60,174 bases of DNA from Pseudonocardia sp. (GTDB taxonomy: Bacteria; Actinomycetota; Actinomycetes; Mycobacteriales; Pseudonocardiaceae): positions 1 through 60,174 of the forward strand of contig NZ_JAODNI010000072.1 in NCBI RefSeq assembly GCF_025465255.1, read 5' to 3'. Made by a program: the position numbers and the translations under genes. This document shows, piece after piece, positions 9,078 through 17,435 of this stretch (the stretch's first letter is position 1; each line of letters starts with the position of its first letter). Below the pieces are notes generated by a model. That model was not told the origin of the DNA. It made no database searches and saw nothing but the letters and a program-made list of their open reading frames with translations.

Positions 9078-10163
9078 ATGCGGGTGCGGGTCGGGGTTCT
9101 CCTGTTGTCGGCGCAGTTCCCCGGGCAGAGCCACACGCAGGTGCTCGAGCGGACGGTCGCCTCCGCCGTCGCCGCCGAGGCCGCGGGGTTCGACGACGTC
9201 TGGGTCGCGGAACACCACTTCATGTCCTACGGGGTGTGCCCGTCCGCGCTCACCCTCGCCGGGTACCTGCTGGCGGCGACGACGCGCGTCTCGGTCGGCA
9301 CGGCGATCTGTGTCCTGCCGACCCAGCATCCCGTCGCCGTCGCCGAGCAGGCGCTGCTGCTCGACCAGCTCTCGGGCGGCCGGCTGGTCCTGGGCGTCGG
9401 CCGCGGCGGCCCGTGGATCGACCTGCGGGTGTTCGGCGGCGCCGACGACGGTGCGGCCGACCCGCGCGCCGGCTTCCCCGAGGCACTCGACCACGTGCTG
9501 GCCGCGTTCGCCGGCCGCCCGGTCCGGGGGAGCGGCCCCGGTTACCGGTTCCCCGAGGTGCAGGTCGTGCCCGGTCCCCGGGGCGGGAAGCCGCCTGCCG
9601 TGCTCGTCGCCGCCACGTCCGCGGAGTCCGTCGAGACGGCGGCGCGCCGGCGGTTGCCGGTGCTGCTGGGCATGCACGCCGACGACGGGGAGAAGGCCCG
9701 CATGGTGGCCGACCACCGGCGGCTCGCGGGGACGGCCGTCGGCGGACACGTCAGCACCCACCTCGCGTACGTGGCCGACACCGACGGGGAGGCGGAGGCG
9801 GCCATGCGCGCCCGGCTCCCGCTGTGGCTGGGACCCGGACTGGCCGGGTACCGCCGCGCCGACGGGGCGGCCCACCCGACGCGGGATCCCGACGAGTACG
9901 CGGCACTGCTGTGCCGGCTGCACCCGGTCGGTTCACCCGAGACGTGCCGGCGGCGGCTCGTCCGCACCGCCGCGGCGGCGGGTGTGGAGCACGCGATCCT
10001 GATGGTGGAGGGGCACGGGGACCCCGGCCGGACGCTCGAGAACATCCGGCGCCTCGGTGCCGAGGTGCTGCCGGCCCTGCGTGTGCCCCCGGGCAGCGGC
10101 GGCCGAGACCACCGGGCTCGAGGTGACACGGCGCCTTCGTCCGGCTCGTCGGGGCCGCCGTAA
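9078..10163 (+). CDS. Luciferase-like (LLM class) flavin-dependent oxidoreductase
   Basis: This 361-residue TIM-barrel protein belongs to the bacterial luciferase-like family. Typical blocks are EAAGFDDVWVAEHHF (about 36-50), TRVSVGTAICVLPTQHPV and LSGGRLVLGVGRGG. Such enzymes use FMN or F420; the sequence does not decide which. The ATG at 9078 is preceded by GCGAGGGGG and directly precedes the first strand (RVGVLLLSAQFPG). The gene stands alone after the terminator. The substrate is unknown. Confidence 0.88.
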   Translation: MRVRVGVLLLSAQFPGQSHTQVLERTVASAVAAEAAGFDDVWVAEHHFMSYGVCPSALTLAGYLLAATTRVSVGTAICVLPTQHPVAVAEQALLLDQLSGGRLVLGVGRGGPWIDLRVFGGADDGAADPRAGFPEALDHVLAAFAGRPVRGSGPGYRFPEVQVVPGPRGGKPPAVLVAATSAESVETAARRRLPVLLGMHADDGEKARMVADHRRLAGTAVGGHVSTHLAYVADTDGEAEAAMRARLPLWLGPGLAGYRRADGAAHPTRDPDEYAALLCRLHPVGSPETCRRRLVRTAAAAGVEHAILMVEGHGDPGRTLENIRRLGAEVLPALRVPPGSGGRDHRARGDTAPSSGSSGPP

Positions 10164-10231
10164 CGTGCGGGCTTCCGCGTCGATGGACCGAGGGTCCCTC
10201 GTACCGGACCACCGCCGAGAGAAGGAGTCCG

Positions 10232-11248
10232 GTGACCACCCAGGATCGGCTCGCCGAGCAACGTCGTGAGCGGCGCGAGCGGCTGCGCAACCCACCCACA
10301 CCGCCGGTCGGCGTCCTCGTCCTCGTCGGCGTCTGCGTGGCCGCGATGGTCGGGCAGGAGATCTTCGTCGTGCTGGCGGGCGACCGGCCCGCCCTGCAGG
10401 CCTGGTCGACGGTGTTCGTCGCGATCGTGCTGCAGGCGTTGCCGTTCCTCGGGCTCGGTGTCCTGCTCTCGGGCCTGATCGCGGCCTTCGTCCCGGACCG
10501 CGTCCTGCAACGGGTCCTGCCCCGGCGCGCGGGCCTGGCCGTGCCCGTCGCGGGTGTCGCCGGGGCCGCGCTGCCGGGGTGCGAGTGCGCGTCCGTGCCG
10601 TTCGCGGGACGGATGATGACCCGCGGCGTCGCCCCGTCGGCGGCGCTGGCGTTCATGCTCTCCTCCCCGGCGATCAACCCGGTGGTGCTGGTCGCCACCG
10701 CCGTCGCGTTCCCCCAGGAGCCGATGATGGTCGTGGCCCGGTGCCTGGGCGGCCTGGGCACCGCGTTGATCGTGGGCTGGGTGTGGGCGCGGTTCGGCCG
10801 TGACGTGCCGCTGCGCCCGCCCCGGGCGATCCATGCGGAGGACGGCGGGCCCTGGGAGACCTTCCGCCTGACGGTGCAGCACGACCTGCTGCAGTCCGGC
10901 GGCTTCCTGGTCGTGGGGGCGCTGTTCGCGGCGACGCTGAACGTCGCCGTCGACCCGGCCTGGTCGCTGACCGTCGCCGGCGTCCCGATCGTGTCGGTCC
11001 TGGTCCTGGCCGTGCTCGCGGTGTTGCTCGCCGTCTGTTCCGAGGCGGACGCGTTCGTGGCAGCCAGCCTGACCGGCTTCTCGCCGACCGCCGAGCTGGC
11101 GTTCATGGTCGTCGGGCCGGTGGTGGACCTGAAGCTCGTCGCGATGCAGACGGGGACGTTCGGCCAGGCGTTCAGCAGGCGGTTCGCGCCGCTGACGTTC
11201 GTGGTGGCCGTCGTCCTCAGCCTGGTCGTCGGGACGGTCCTGCTGTGA
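10232..11248 (+). CDS. Permease of the YraQ / UPF0718 family
   Basis: A 338-residue integral membrane protein with about eight spans. The family signature GCECASVPFAGRMM with two cysteines is present, followed by AFMLSSPAINPVVL. Members of this family (formerly DUF318) include ArsP-type organoarsenical exporters and the YcgR/YcgQ pair of Bacillus, which responds to zinc. GAGAAGGAG precedes the GTG start. The stop overlaps the start of the next gene by four bases (GTGA), so the two form one unit. Confidence 0.9.
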   Translation: MTTQDRLAEQRRERRERLRNPPTPPVGVLVLVGVCVAAMVGQEIFVVLAGDRPALQAWSTVFVAIVLQALPFLGLGVLLSGLIAAFVPDRVLQRVLPRRAGLAVPVAGVAGAALPGCECASVPFAGRMMTRGVAPSAALAFMLSSPAINPVVLVATAVAFPQEPMMVVARCLGGLGTALIVGWVWARFGRDVPLRPPRAIHAEDGGPWETFRLTVQHDLLQSGGFLVVGALFAATLNVAVDPAWSLTVAGVPIVSVLVLAVLAVLLAVCSEADAFVAASLTGFSPTAELAFMVVGPVVDLKLVAMQTGTFGQAFSRRFAPLTFVVAVVLSLVVGTVLL

Positions 11249-12027
11249 CCGGCCGGGCGGCAGTGGGGCCGGTCCTGCTGTTCGTGCTGGGGGCGGTGGT
11301 GGTACGGCTGACCCTGACCGGGGAGTTCCTCAACTTCGTCAAGCCGGGCCACCGCTGGTGGCTGCTCGCGGTCGGCGCCGGCCTGGTCGTGCTCGGGATC
11401 GCCGGCACCGTGCGCGAGATGCGGCAACCGCGCACCGAGGCGGCCGAACCGGCACGGAGCCGCCTGCACACCCGCGGCCCGCTCGCCCTCGCGCCGGAGG
11501 TCCTCGAAGCCCATCGCCGCGCCGAGGGCCACGACCACTCCCGCGTCCCCGGGATCGCCTGGTTGTTGCTGCTCCCGATCCTGCTGGTGTTCCTCGTCCC
11601 GCCGCCGGCGCTCGGTGCCTTCGCGGCGGGCCGGGCGGGCGCGGACGTGCCGAAGCCGCCGTCGTCGGCGCGCTTCGAGCCGCTCGGCGGCCCCGACCCG
11701 GCGCGCCCGTCCGTGTACGACTACGCGGAGCGCGCCGCCTGGGACGACGGTCGCACCCTGGCCGGGCGCAGCGTGGAACTGACCGGCTTCGTGACCCCGC
11801 GGCCTGACGGCGGCTGGTACCTCAGCCGGCTGCGGATCAGCTGCTGCGCCGCGGACGCCCGCGCCTACCTCGTCGAGGTCGTGGGCGCGCCGAAGGACTA
11901 CCCGGCGAACACCTGGGTCGACGTGACGGGGACCTACCTGGCGTCGGAGCCGGGCGCCCGGGTCGCGCGCCTGACGGCGTCGCGGGTCCGGACCATCGAC
12001 GCCCCCGGGGAGACCTACGAGCAGTGA
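11245..12027 (+). CDS. TIGR03943-family partner of the YraQ permease
   Basis: A 260-residue protein with two N-terminal membrane spans, a third span near 108-125 and a C-terminal extracytoplasmic domain of about 120 residues. The motif RISCCAADARAY with a Cys pair, and the GRSVELTGFV strand, are characteristic of the TIGR03943/DUF1980 family that is nearly always encoded next to a YraQ-type permease. The cysteine pairs in both partners suggest handling of a thiophilic metal or metalloid; this is inference. Confidence 0.87.
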   Translation: MTGRAAVGPVLLFVLGAVVVRLTLTGEFLNFVKPGHRWWLLAVGAGLVVLGIAGTVREMRQPRTEAAEPARSRLHTRGPLALAPEVLEAHRRAEGHDHSRVPGIAWLLLLPILLVFLVPPPALGAFAAGRAGADVPKPPSSARFEPLGGPDPARPSVYDYAERAAWDDGRTLAGRSVELTGFVTPRPDGGWYLSRLRISCCAADARAYLVEVVGAPKDYPANTWVDVTGTYLASEPGARVARLTASRVRTIDAPGETYEQ

Positions 12028-12056
12028 CCCCGTAATCCCCGACGGGGACGCTCGGT

Positions 12057-13196
12057 TCAGGCGCTCGTGCGCAGGCCGTCCCCGTCCGGTTCGTGGATCG
12101 CGCCCTCCCGCGCGCCGAGGGGCAGGCCGGTGCCGCCGAAGTGCCGCAGCACGATCTCCGCGGCGATCGACACGGCCGCCTGCTCCGGGGTGCGGGCGCC
12201 GAGGTCGAGCCCGATCGGCGAGCACATCCTGGAGATCTCGTGCTCGCTGACCCCGATCTCGCGCAGCCGGTCGATCCGGTCGTGGTGGGTGCGCCGCGAG
12301 CCCATCGCCCCGACGTAGCCGACCTCGGGCAGGCGCAGGGCCACCTCGAGGAGCGGGACGTCGAACTTCGGGTCGTGGGTGAGCACGCACAGCGCGGTCC
12401 GGGCGTCGATCCTGCCCGCGACGGCCTCGGCGGCGAGGTAGCGGTGCGGCCATTCCACGACGACCTCGTCCGCATCGGGAAAACGGCTCGCGGTCGCGAA
12501 GACGGGGCGGGCGTCGCACACCGTCACCCGGTAGCCGAGGAACGCCCCTACCCGGGCCATCGCCGCCGCGAAGTCGATCGCGCCGAAGACGATCAGGCGC
12601 GGTGGCGGGGCGAACGACTCGACGAACACGTCGAGGCCCTCGCCGCGGCGGCCGTCGCGGCCGTAGTGCAGCAGCCCCTTCCGGCCGGCGTCGAGCAGCC
12701 CGCCGGCGTCGTTCGCGATCACGTCGTCCAGCCGGGCCGATCCGGTGCTGCCCTCCGTGCGCCCCGCGCGGAGCACGATCCGCCTGCCCACCCGGTCGGG
12801 GGGCCCGGCGACGACGGTGGCGACGGCCAGCGGCTCGCCGGCGGAGATCGCCCGGGCCAGGTCGGCGAGCCGGGGGAACGAGCCGGTGTCGATCCGCTCG
12901 ACGAAGATGTCGATGATGCCGCCGCAGGTCAGGCCGACGGTGAAGGCGTCGTCGTCGGAGACGCCGTAGCGCTGCAGCACGGGCTCGCCGCCCACCAGCA
13001 CCTGACGGCCGAGCTCGTAGACCGCCCCCTCGACGCAGCCGCCGGACACGCTGCCGACCACGCGGCCGTCGGCGGCCACCAGCATGCTCGCGCCGGCCTG
13101 CCGGGGCGCGGAGCTGTAGGTCCCGACGACGGTCGCCAGCGCCACCGGCCCGCCGGCGGACCACAGCTCGGTCAGCGGGTCCAGGACGTCACGCAT
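12057..13196 (-). CDS. XdhC/CoxI family molybdenum cofactor maturation protein
   Basis: This 379-residue protein has the N-terminal XdhC/CoxI domain (residues 1-70, with the GSVSGGCVEGAV motif) and a C-terminal Rossmann domain (from about 198, with VGAMGSRRTHHDR). In this family the protein binds sulfurated molybdenum cofactor and delivers it to xanthine dehydrogenase-like enzymes. Its likely client is the three-subunit hydroxylase at 2.2-5.9 kb. Its start overlaps the stop of the coxE-like relic by eight bases, a sign of an ancestral operon. Confidence 0.92.
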   Translation of the reverse strand: MRDVLDPLTELWSAGGPVALATVVGTYSSAPRQAGASMLVAADGRVVGSVSGGCVEGAVYELGRQVLVGGEPVLQRYGVSDDDAFTVGLTCGGIIDIFVERIDTGSFPRLADLARAISAGEPLAVATVVAGPPDRVGRRIVLRAGRTEGSTGSARLDDVIANDAGGLLDAGRKGLLHYGRDGRRGEGLDVFVESFAPPPRLIVFGAIDFAAAMARVGAFLGYRVTVCDARPVFATASRFPDADEVVVEWPHRYLAAEAVAGRIDARTALCVLTHDPKFDVPLLEVALRLPEVGYVGAMGSRRTHHDRIDRLREIGVSEHEISRMCSPIGLDLGARTPEQAAVSIAAEIVLRHFGGTGLPLGAREGAIHEPDGDGLRTSA

Positions 13197-13815
13197 CGCG
13201 GATCAGCTCCATCAGTTCCTCCAGCGTCGCCAGGCTGTGCCCGGCGAGCAGCGCGTCCAGGTGGGGCAGGGCGGCGACGATCCCGCCCTGCACGGGCGAG
13301 TAGCCGGCCCTGCCGGCGTGCGGGTTGACCCAGACGACCCGGTGCGCGAGTCGGGAGAGCCGCGCGACCTGCGTGCCGAGCAGCGACGCGTCGCCGCGCT
13401 CCCAGCCGTCGGAGAACATGACGACGGCGGCGCGCCGGGCGGTGCCGCGCCGGCCCCAGTCGTCGACGAAGGTCTGCAGCACCTCGCCGAGCCGGGTGCC
13501 GCCGGCCCGGTCGGGGATCGCCAGGCCGGCCGCGCGCAGCGCGTGCTCCGGGTCGCGCATCCGCAGCTCCCGGCTTACCCGCGTCAGCCGGGTACCGAGG
13601 GTGAACACCTCGGTGGAGCCCGGGGCACGGCGCGCGACCACGTGCGCGAACCGCAACAGCGCGTCGGCGTAGGACTGCATGGAGCCCGACACGTCGATCA
13701 GCAGCACCACCTTGCGGGGCCGCCGGTCGCGGTCGCAGTAGAGCAGGGTGCGCACCTCGCCGCCGGTCCGCATCGCCGCGCGCAGGGTCCGGCGGGGATC
13801 GGCGCCGCCGTGCGC
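13189..13815 (-). pseudogene. CoxE-like von Willebrand factor A protein, 5'-truncated
   Basis: The frame carries a complete VWA domain with the metal-binding MIDAS motif DVSGSM and FSDGWERGD, about 195 residues from the MRTGGE at 13773. The conserved block before it (DPRRTLRAAMRTGGE) is still readable upstream of that Met, so the Met is internal and not a true start. Full CoxE-like proteins are roughly 370-400 residues; the N-terminal half is missing. Homology stops near 13805-13815, exactly where a truncated moaA begins on the other strand. CoxE proteins work with a MoxR ATPase in maturing molybdenum hydroxylases; no such ATPase is seen. A shortened but functional VWA protein from the internal ATG cannot be excluded. 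Confidence 0.7.
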
Positions 13816-13820
13816 GGCGG

Positions 13821-14323
13821 AACGAGGACTGCGTCGTGCCCCTCGCCGAGCGGTTCCGCGGCACGGACGTGATCGTCCGGTTCATCGAGTACATGGACGT
13901 CGGCTCGACGAACGGGTGGCACTCCGCCGAGGTGGCGCCCGCCGACGAGATCTTCGCGGCGATCGGCGCCCACCACGCCCTGGAACCGCTGCCCGCCGCG
14001 ACCTCGGGCGAGGTCGCCACCCACTACCGCTACCGGGACGGGGCCGGGGAGATCGGTGTGATCACCTCGGTGAGCCTGCCGTTCTGCGGCGACTGCAGCC
14101 GGGCGCGGCTCTCGGCCGACGGACAGCTGCACACCTGCCTGTTCTCGAGCAGCGGCCTCGACCTGCGGGCGATGCTGTGCGGCGGTGCGACGGGCACCGA
14201 GCTGCGGGACGCGGTCGCCGCTCGCCGGACCGCCCGCGAGGATCCGAGCTGCGGGGGACCGGCGCCGCGGTGCCGGTGTGGCTGGGCATGCCCGGGATCG
14301 AGATGTCCTACGTCGGTGGCTGA
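13821..14323 (+). pseudogene. moaA: moaA relic: C-terminal half of GTP 3',8-cyclase, frameshifted
   Basis: From 13821 the frame reads NEDCVVPLAERFRG and continues through the conserved MoaA block VRFIEYMDVGSTNGW and the C-terminal cluster motif FCGDCSRARLSADGQL. The N-terminal radical SAM CxxxCxxC region is absent. Near 14245 (around REDPS) the reading frame breaks; the expected end (ELRGTG...GIEMSYVGG, with the characteristic terminal GlyGly) continues in a different frame to the stop at 14321-14323. The gene is therefore both 5'-deleted and frameshifted and cannot make molybdopterin. The intact molybdoenzyme operon implies another moaA elsewhere. Confidence 0.82.
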
Positions 14324-14332
14324 GGACGACCG

Positions 14333-14512
14333 CTACGGCTCGGGGTAGTACGCGGCCAGGTGCAGGTCGAGCTCCATCAGGTCCGGGTGGCCGAAGAAGG
14401 CCAGGTTCGCCGTGTCCATGGGGCAGCCGGGCTGGTGGTGGACGGTCCCGAGCCGGCGGCTCGCCCGGCAGTGCCGGCAAGGCAGGGGGACCAGGGGGTA
14501 CTTCACATTCAC
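14333..14512 (-). CDS. Small zinc-ribbon-like protein
   Basis: A 59-residue protein starts with GTG at 14512 after GAGGAG. It reads VNVKYPLVPLPCRHC and then HHQPGCPMD, giving a CxxC plus a later His-His/Cys group, a likely single zinc site. The rest is acidic and aromatic. It lies tail to tail with the moaA relic. The function is unknown. Confidence 0.6.
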   Translation of the reverse strand: MNVKYPLVPLPCRHCRASRRLGTVHHQPGCPMDTANLAFFGHPDLMELDLHLAAYYPEP

Positions 14513-14671
14513 GATGCTCTCCTCGACGTCCGCGCGAACCGGGTCCGGCGGGAGCAGGGGAGCACCCGGACAACCGGTACGCAGGGCCCCCGAAGGGTAG
14601 GCACCGCCTCACGGACACGACCACCTCGTGTGCGGAGGGTTACGTCCGTCGACGGGGGGTAGCCCTTCACG

Positions 14672-15613
14672 ATGCGAATCCTCGTGACCGGCGCCCGAGG
14701 CAAGGTCGGCGCCGCGGCGGTGCATCATCTTCTCCGCTCGGGACACGAGGTCACGGCCGTCGACGCCGCCGCCCCCGTCTACGAACGGGCCCGCGAGGTG
14801 CGCTACATCCAGGCCGACCTGTCCGACGCCGGGCACGCGGCGGCCGTGGTCCCCGGGCACGATGCGGTGATCCACGCCGCGGCCATCCCCAGCCCGGTGA
14901 AGAACCCGCCGCACGTCATCTTCCAGAACAACGTGATGGCCACCTACAACACCCTCGAGGCGGCCGAGCGCTCCGGCGTCTCCCGGTTCGTGCACCTGTC
15001 CAGCGAGACCGTCCCCGGGTTCTCCTACCCGACCCGCTACTTCCACGCCGACTACGCGCCGATCGACGAGGGCCACCGGGTCGCCCCCCAGGACAGCTAC
15101 GCGCTGTCGAAGAGCGTGGGGGAGGCGTTGATGGACGCCGCGGTGGCGCGCTCGGACATGAACGGGGTGTCGGTGCGACCCACGTGGGTGCAGTGGGAGG
15201 GCAACATCGAGCGCAACGTGGGGCCGATCGTGCGGGCCGCGGGCGCGGACAGGAGCGCCTCGTTCTGGTCCTACGTCACGGTCTACGACGTCGCCGACCT
15301 GCTGGTCCTCGCCGCCACGACGGACATCCCGGGGCACGAGGTGCTCTACGCCGCGGCCGCGGACAACGCCAACGGGCTGCCCCTGCACGACCTGGTCCGC
15401 CGGCACTTCGGCGACGAGGTCGAGCTGCGCCCGGTTTCGCGCGAGGACGCGTCGGGCATCTCGACCGCGAAGGCGGTTCGGCTGCTGGGCTGGAAGCCGA
15501 AGCGCAGCTGGCGGGACTGGCTCGACGACGACGGCTACCTGCGCCCGGAGGTGCAGTACCGGGTCGACGCCGGGAACACGGGGGTACAGCAGGGCTGGGC
15601 GGCCATCTCGTAG
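14672..15613 (+). CDS. NAD-dependent epimerase/dehydratase (extended SDR)
   Basis: This 313-residue protein has the Rossmann motif ILVTGARGKVGAAAV (residues 3-17, GxxGxxG type), NAAA-like HAAAIPSP and the catalytic YALSK (Tyr and Lys) with an upstream Ser in HLSSETV. These place it in the extended short-chain dehydrogenase/reductase family, acting on nucleotide sugars or similar substrates. No neighbour reveals the substrate. The next gene converges on it 15 bases downstream. Confidence 0.88.
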   Translation: MRILVTGARGKVGAAAVHHLLRSGHEVTAVDAAAPVYERAREVRYIQADLSDAGHAAAVVPGHDAVIHAAAIPSPVKNPPHVIFQNNVMATYNTLEAAERSGVSRFVHLSSETVPGFSYPTRYFHADYAPIDEGHRVAPQDSYALSKSVGEALMDAAVARSDMNGVSVRPTWVQWEGNIERNVGPIVRAAGADRSASFWSYVTVYDVADLLVLAATTDIPGHEVLYAAAADNANGLPLHDLVRRHFGDEVELRPVSREDASGISTAKAVRLLGWKPKRSWRDWLDDDGYLRPEVQYRVDAGNTGVQQGWAAIS

Positions 15614-15628
15614 CCGCCCCGAAGCCGG

Positions 15629-16855
15629 TCAGGCCCGGTCGAGCCGCGGGAACACGGCCTCGCGCAGGACCATCGTCACCGCGGCCGCGACGGGGATGGC
15701 GACCAGCGCCCCGACGACCCCGAGCAACACCCCGCCGATGAGGACCGAGACCACGGTCACGGTGTCCGGCACGTCCACCGCACGGCCCATGATCTTCGGG
15801 ACGAGCAGGTAGTCCTCGAGGAAGCGGTAGACGATGTAGAACGCGACCGTGGCGAGCGCGACCGGCCACGACACGCTCAACGCGACGAGCGCGACGATGA
15901 TCCCGGCGATCGTCGACCCGACGACGGGCACGAGGTCGAGCAGGGCCACGAGCACCGACAGCGCCAGCGGGTACGGCACCTGGAAGATCTCGAGCCAGAT
16001 GAAGGTCACGACGCCGATGATGGCCGAGATCAGCACGTTGCCCAGCACGTACGCGCCCACCTTGGCGAGGACCTCGTCGCCGATGAGGATCACGCGCGGC
16101 CGTCGGGAGTGCGGCACGAGGCGGTACACCAGGACGCGGGTCGCGGGCAGCGACGCCAGGAAGTAGACGGTCAGCACCAGGACGACGACGGAGTCGGCCA
16201 GGACGCCGAACACGGCGACGCCGGCCCCGAGGACGCCGTTGACCAGCGTCGAGCCGTTGCCGCTGACCAGCTGCTCGATCCGCTGCTGGATCTGCAGCCG
16301 GGCGCCGAGGCCACCCAGCACCGAGTTGCGGTTCTGCAGGTCCTGCAGGATTGCCGGGGCACGGTCGAACAACGCCGCCGCCTGCGCCGCGAGCGGGACG
16401 ATCGCGGCGGCGAGGAACGCTGCCACCACGACGACGAGCAGGATCGACACCCCGGTCACCGCGAGCGGGCGCCGCACCCCGCGGCGGACGAGCCCCGACA
16501 CCGCCGGCTCCAGGCCGATCGCGAGGAACAGAGCGACGCCGATCAGCAGGAGCGCCGACCACGAGTTGACCAGGATCAGCACGAGCCCGGCCGTGACCGC
16601 CACCCCCGCCGACCCGATCAGCCCGATCATGAACGGAGAGCGCCGGTCCAGCGGCCGCCCGGGCTCCCCGAGGGGGTGATCGTCGTCGGCGGCGTGCGCA
16701 GCCGCCCGCTCCGCCTCGGCGATCGGGCCCTCCGCCTCGGTGTGCGGTAGCGCGACCCGCGGGTGGTGCCCGGGTGCCGTGCTCCGGTCCGGCCCGTGAT
16801 CGCGCTCGGCGGCGCGTTCCCCCGTGTCGTCCCGACCGCCCGTCGTGGCCGTCAT
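15629..16855 (-). CDS. AI-2E family transporter (PerM/TqsA-like)
   Basis: A 408-residue membrane protein. About 75 hydrophilic N-terminal residues are followed by seven or eight spans. The region YLLVPKIMGRAVDVPDTVTVVSVL with a following glycine-rich segment is typical of the AI-2E transporter/UPF0118 family, which contains exporters of small solutes and Na+(Li+)/H+ antiporters. The ATG at 16855 is preceded by a purine-rich GGGGGGACGG. It is divergent from the DUF2267 gene across a 200-base region. Confidence 0.88.
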   Translation of the reverse strand: MTATTGGRDDTGERAAERDHGPDRSTAPGHHPRVALPHTEAEGPIAEAERAAAHAADDDHPLGEPGRPLDRRSPFMIGLIGSAGVAVTAGLVLILVNSWSALLLIGVALFLAIGLEPAVSGLVRRGVRRPLAVTGVSILLVVVVAAFLAAAIVPLAAQAAALFDRAPAILQDLQNRNSVLGGLGARLQIQQRIEQLVSGNGSTLVNGVLGAGVAVFGVLADSVVVLVLTVYFLASLPATRVLVYRLVPHSRRPRVILIGDEVLAKVGAYVLGNVLISAIIGVVTFIWLEIFQVPYPLALSVLVALLDLVPVVGSTIAGIIVALVALSVSWPVALATVAFYIVYRFLEDYLLVPKIMGRAVDVPDTVTVVSVLIGGVLLGVVGALVAIPVAAAVTMVLREAVFPRLDRA

Positions 16856-17054
16856 CGTCCACCGTCCCCCCCGCGGCACACCGCCGCGGGCAACGGGGTG
16901 GCCGGTGGCGAGCGGGCCAAACGTCCCCGGCGGGCCATCGGGTCGGCCCAGGGTGCCGAACCGGCCCGGTCGGGTTGGCAGCCCCGGGCCGGTTCCCGGG
17001 CGCCCGGGCGCGGTGACCGTGGAGGGGTTCGCGACCGGACCTCGAGGAGGACCC

Positions 17055-17432
17055 GTGAAGTACGACCAGTTCATCGCCACCGTCGCCGAGCGCGCGGGCG
17101 TGCCGCGTGACGAGGCCGAGAAACTGACCCGCGCCACCCTCCAGGTGCTCGCCCAGCGGCTGACCGGCGGGGAGGCCAAGGACCTCCGCTCGCAGATGCC
17201 GAAGGAGCTGCAGCCCGACCTCACCAAGGAGCAGGAGCCGGCGGAACGCTTCGACGTCGACGAGTTCGCCCGCCGAGTCGCCGAGCGCAGCGGGACCGAC
17301 GAGGCCGACGCCGGAGCCGGGGTGATGGCGGTGCTCGCCACGATCCACGACGCCGTCACCCCCGGCGAGTTCGACGACGTGCTGGCCCAGCTGGGCCGGG
17401 AGTTCAAGGAGCTGGTCGACGCGGCGACCTGA
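17055..17432 (+). CDS. DUF2267 family protein
   Basis: A 125-residue soluble helical protein beginning MKYDQFIATVAERAGV, with the repeated helical pattern AxxLTRATLQVLAQRLTGGEAKDLRSQMPKEL typical of DUF2267. A strong GAGGAGG at 17044-17050 fixes the GTG start. These proteins are widespread in stress-related loci of actinobacteria; the biochemical function is not known. It converges with mycothione reductase three bases downstream. Confidence 0.9.
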   Translation: MKYDQFIATVAERAGVPRDEAEKLTRATLQVLAQRLTGGEAKDLRSQMPKELQPDLTKEQEPAERFDVDEFARRVAERSGTDEADAGAGVMAVLATIHDAVTPGEFDDVLAQLGREFKELVDAAT

Positions 17433-17435
17433 TCG

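Noticed and set aside
9751..13164. Minus-strand open frame of more than 1,100 codons covering three different genes
   Set aside because: It covers parts of LLM, YraQ and TIGR03943 genes in antisense and XdhC in a shifted frame, with no conserved pattern.
14333..14512. Frameshift in the small zinc-ribbon gene
   Set aside because: A careful re-reading of the strand shows one continuous frame of 59 codons with a good ribosome binding site.
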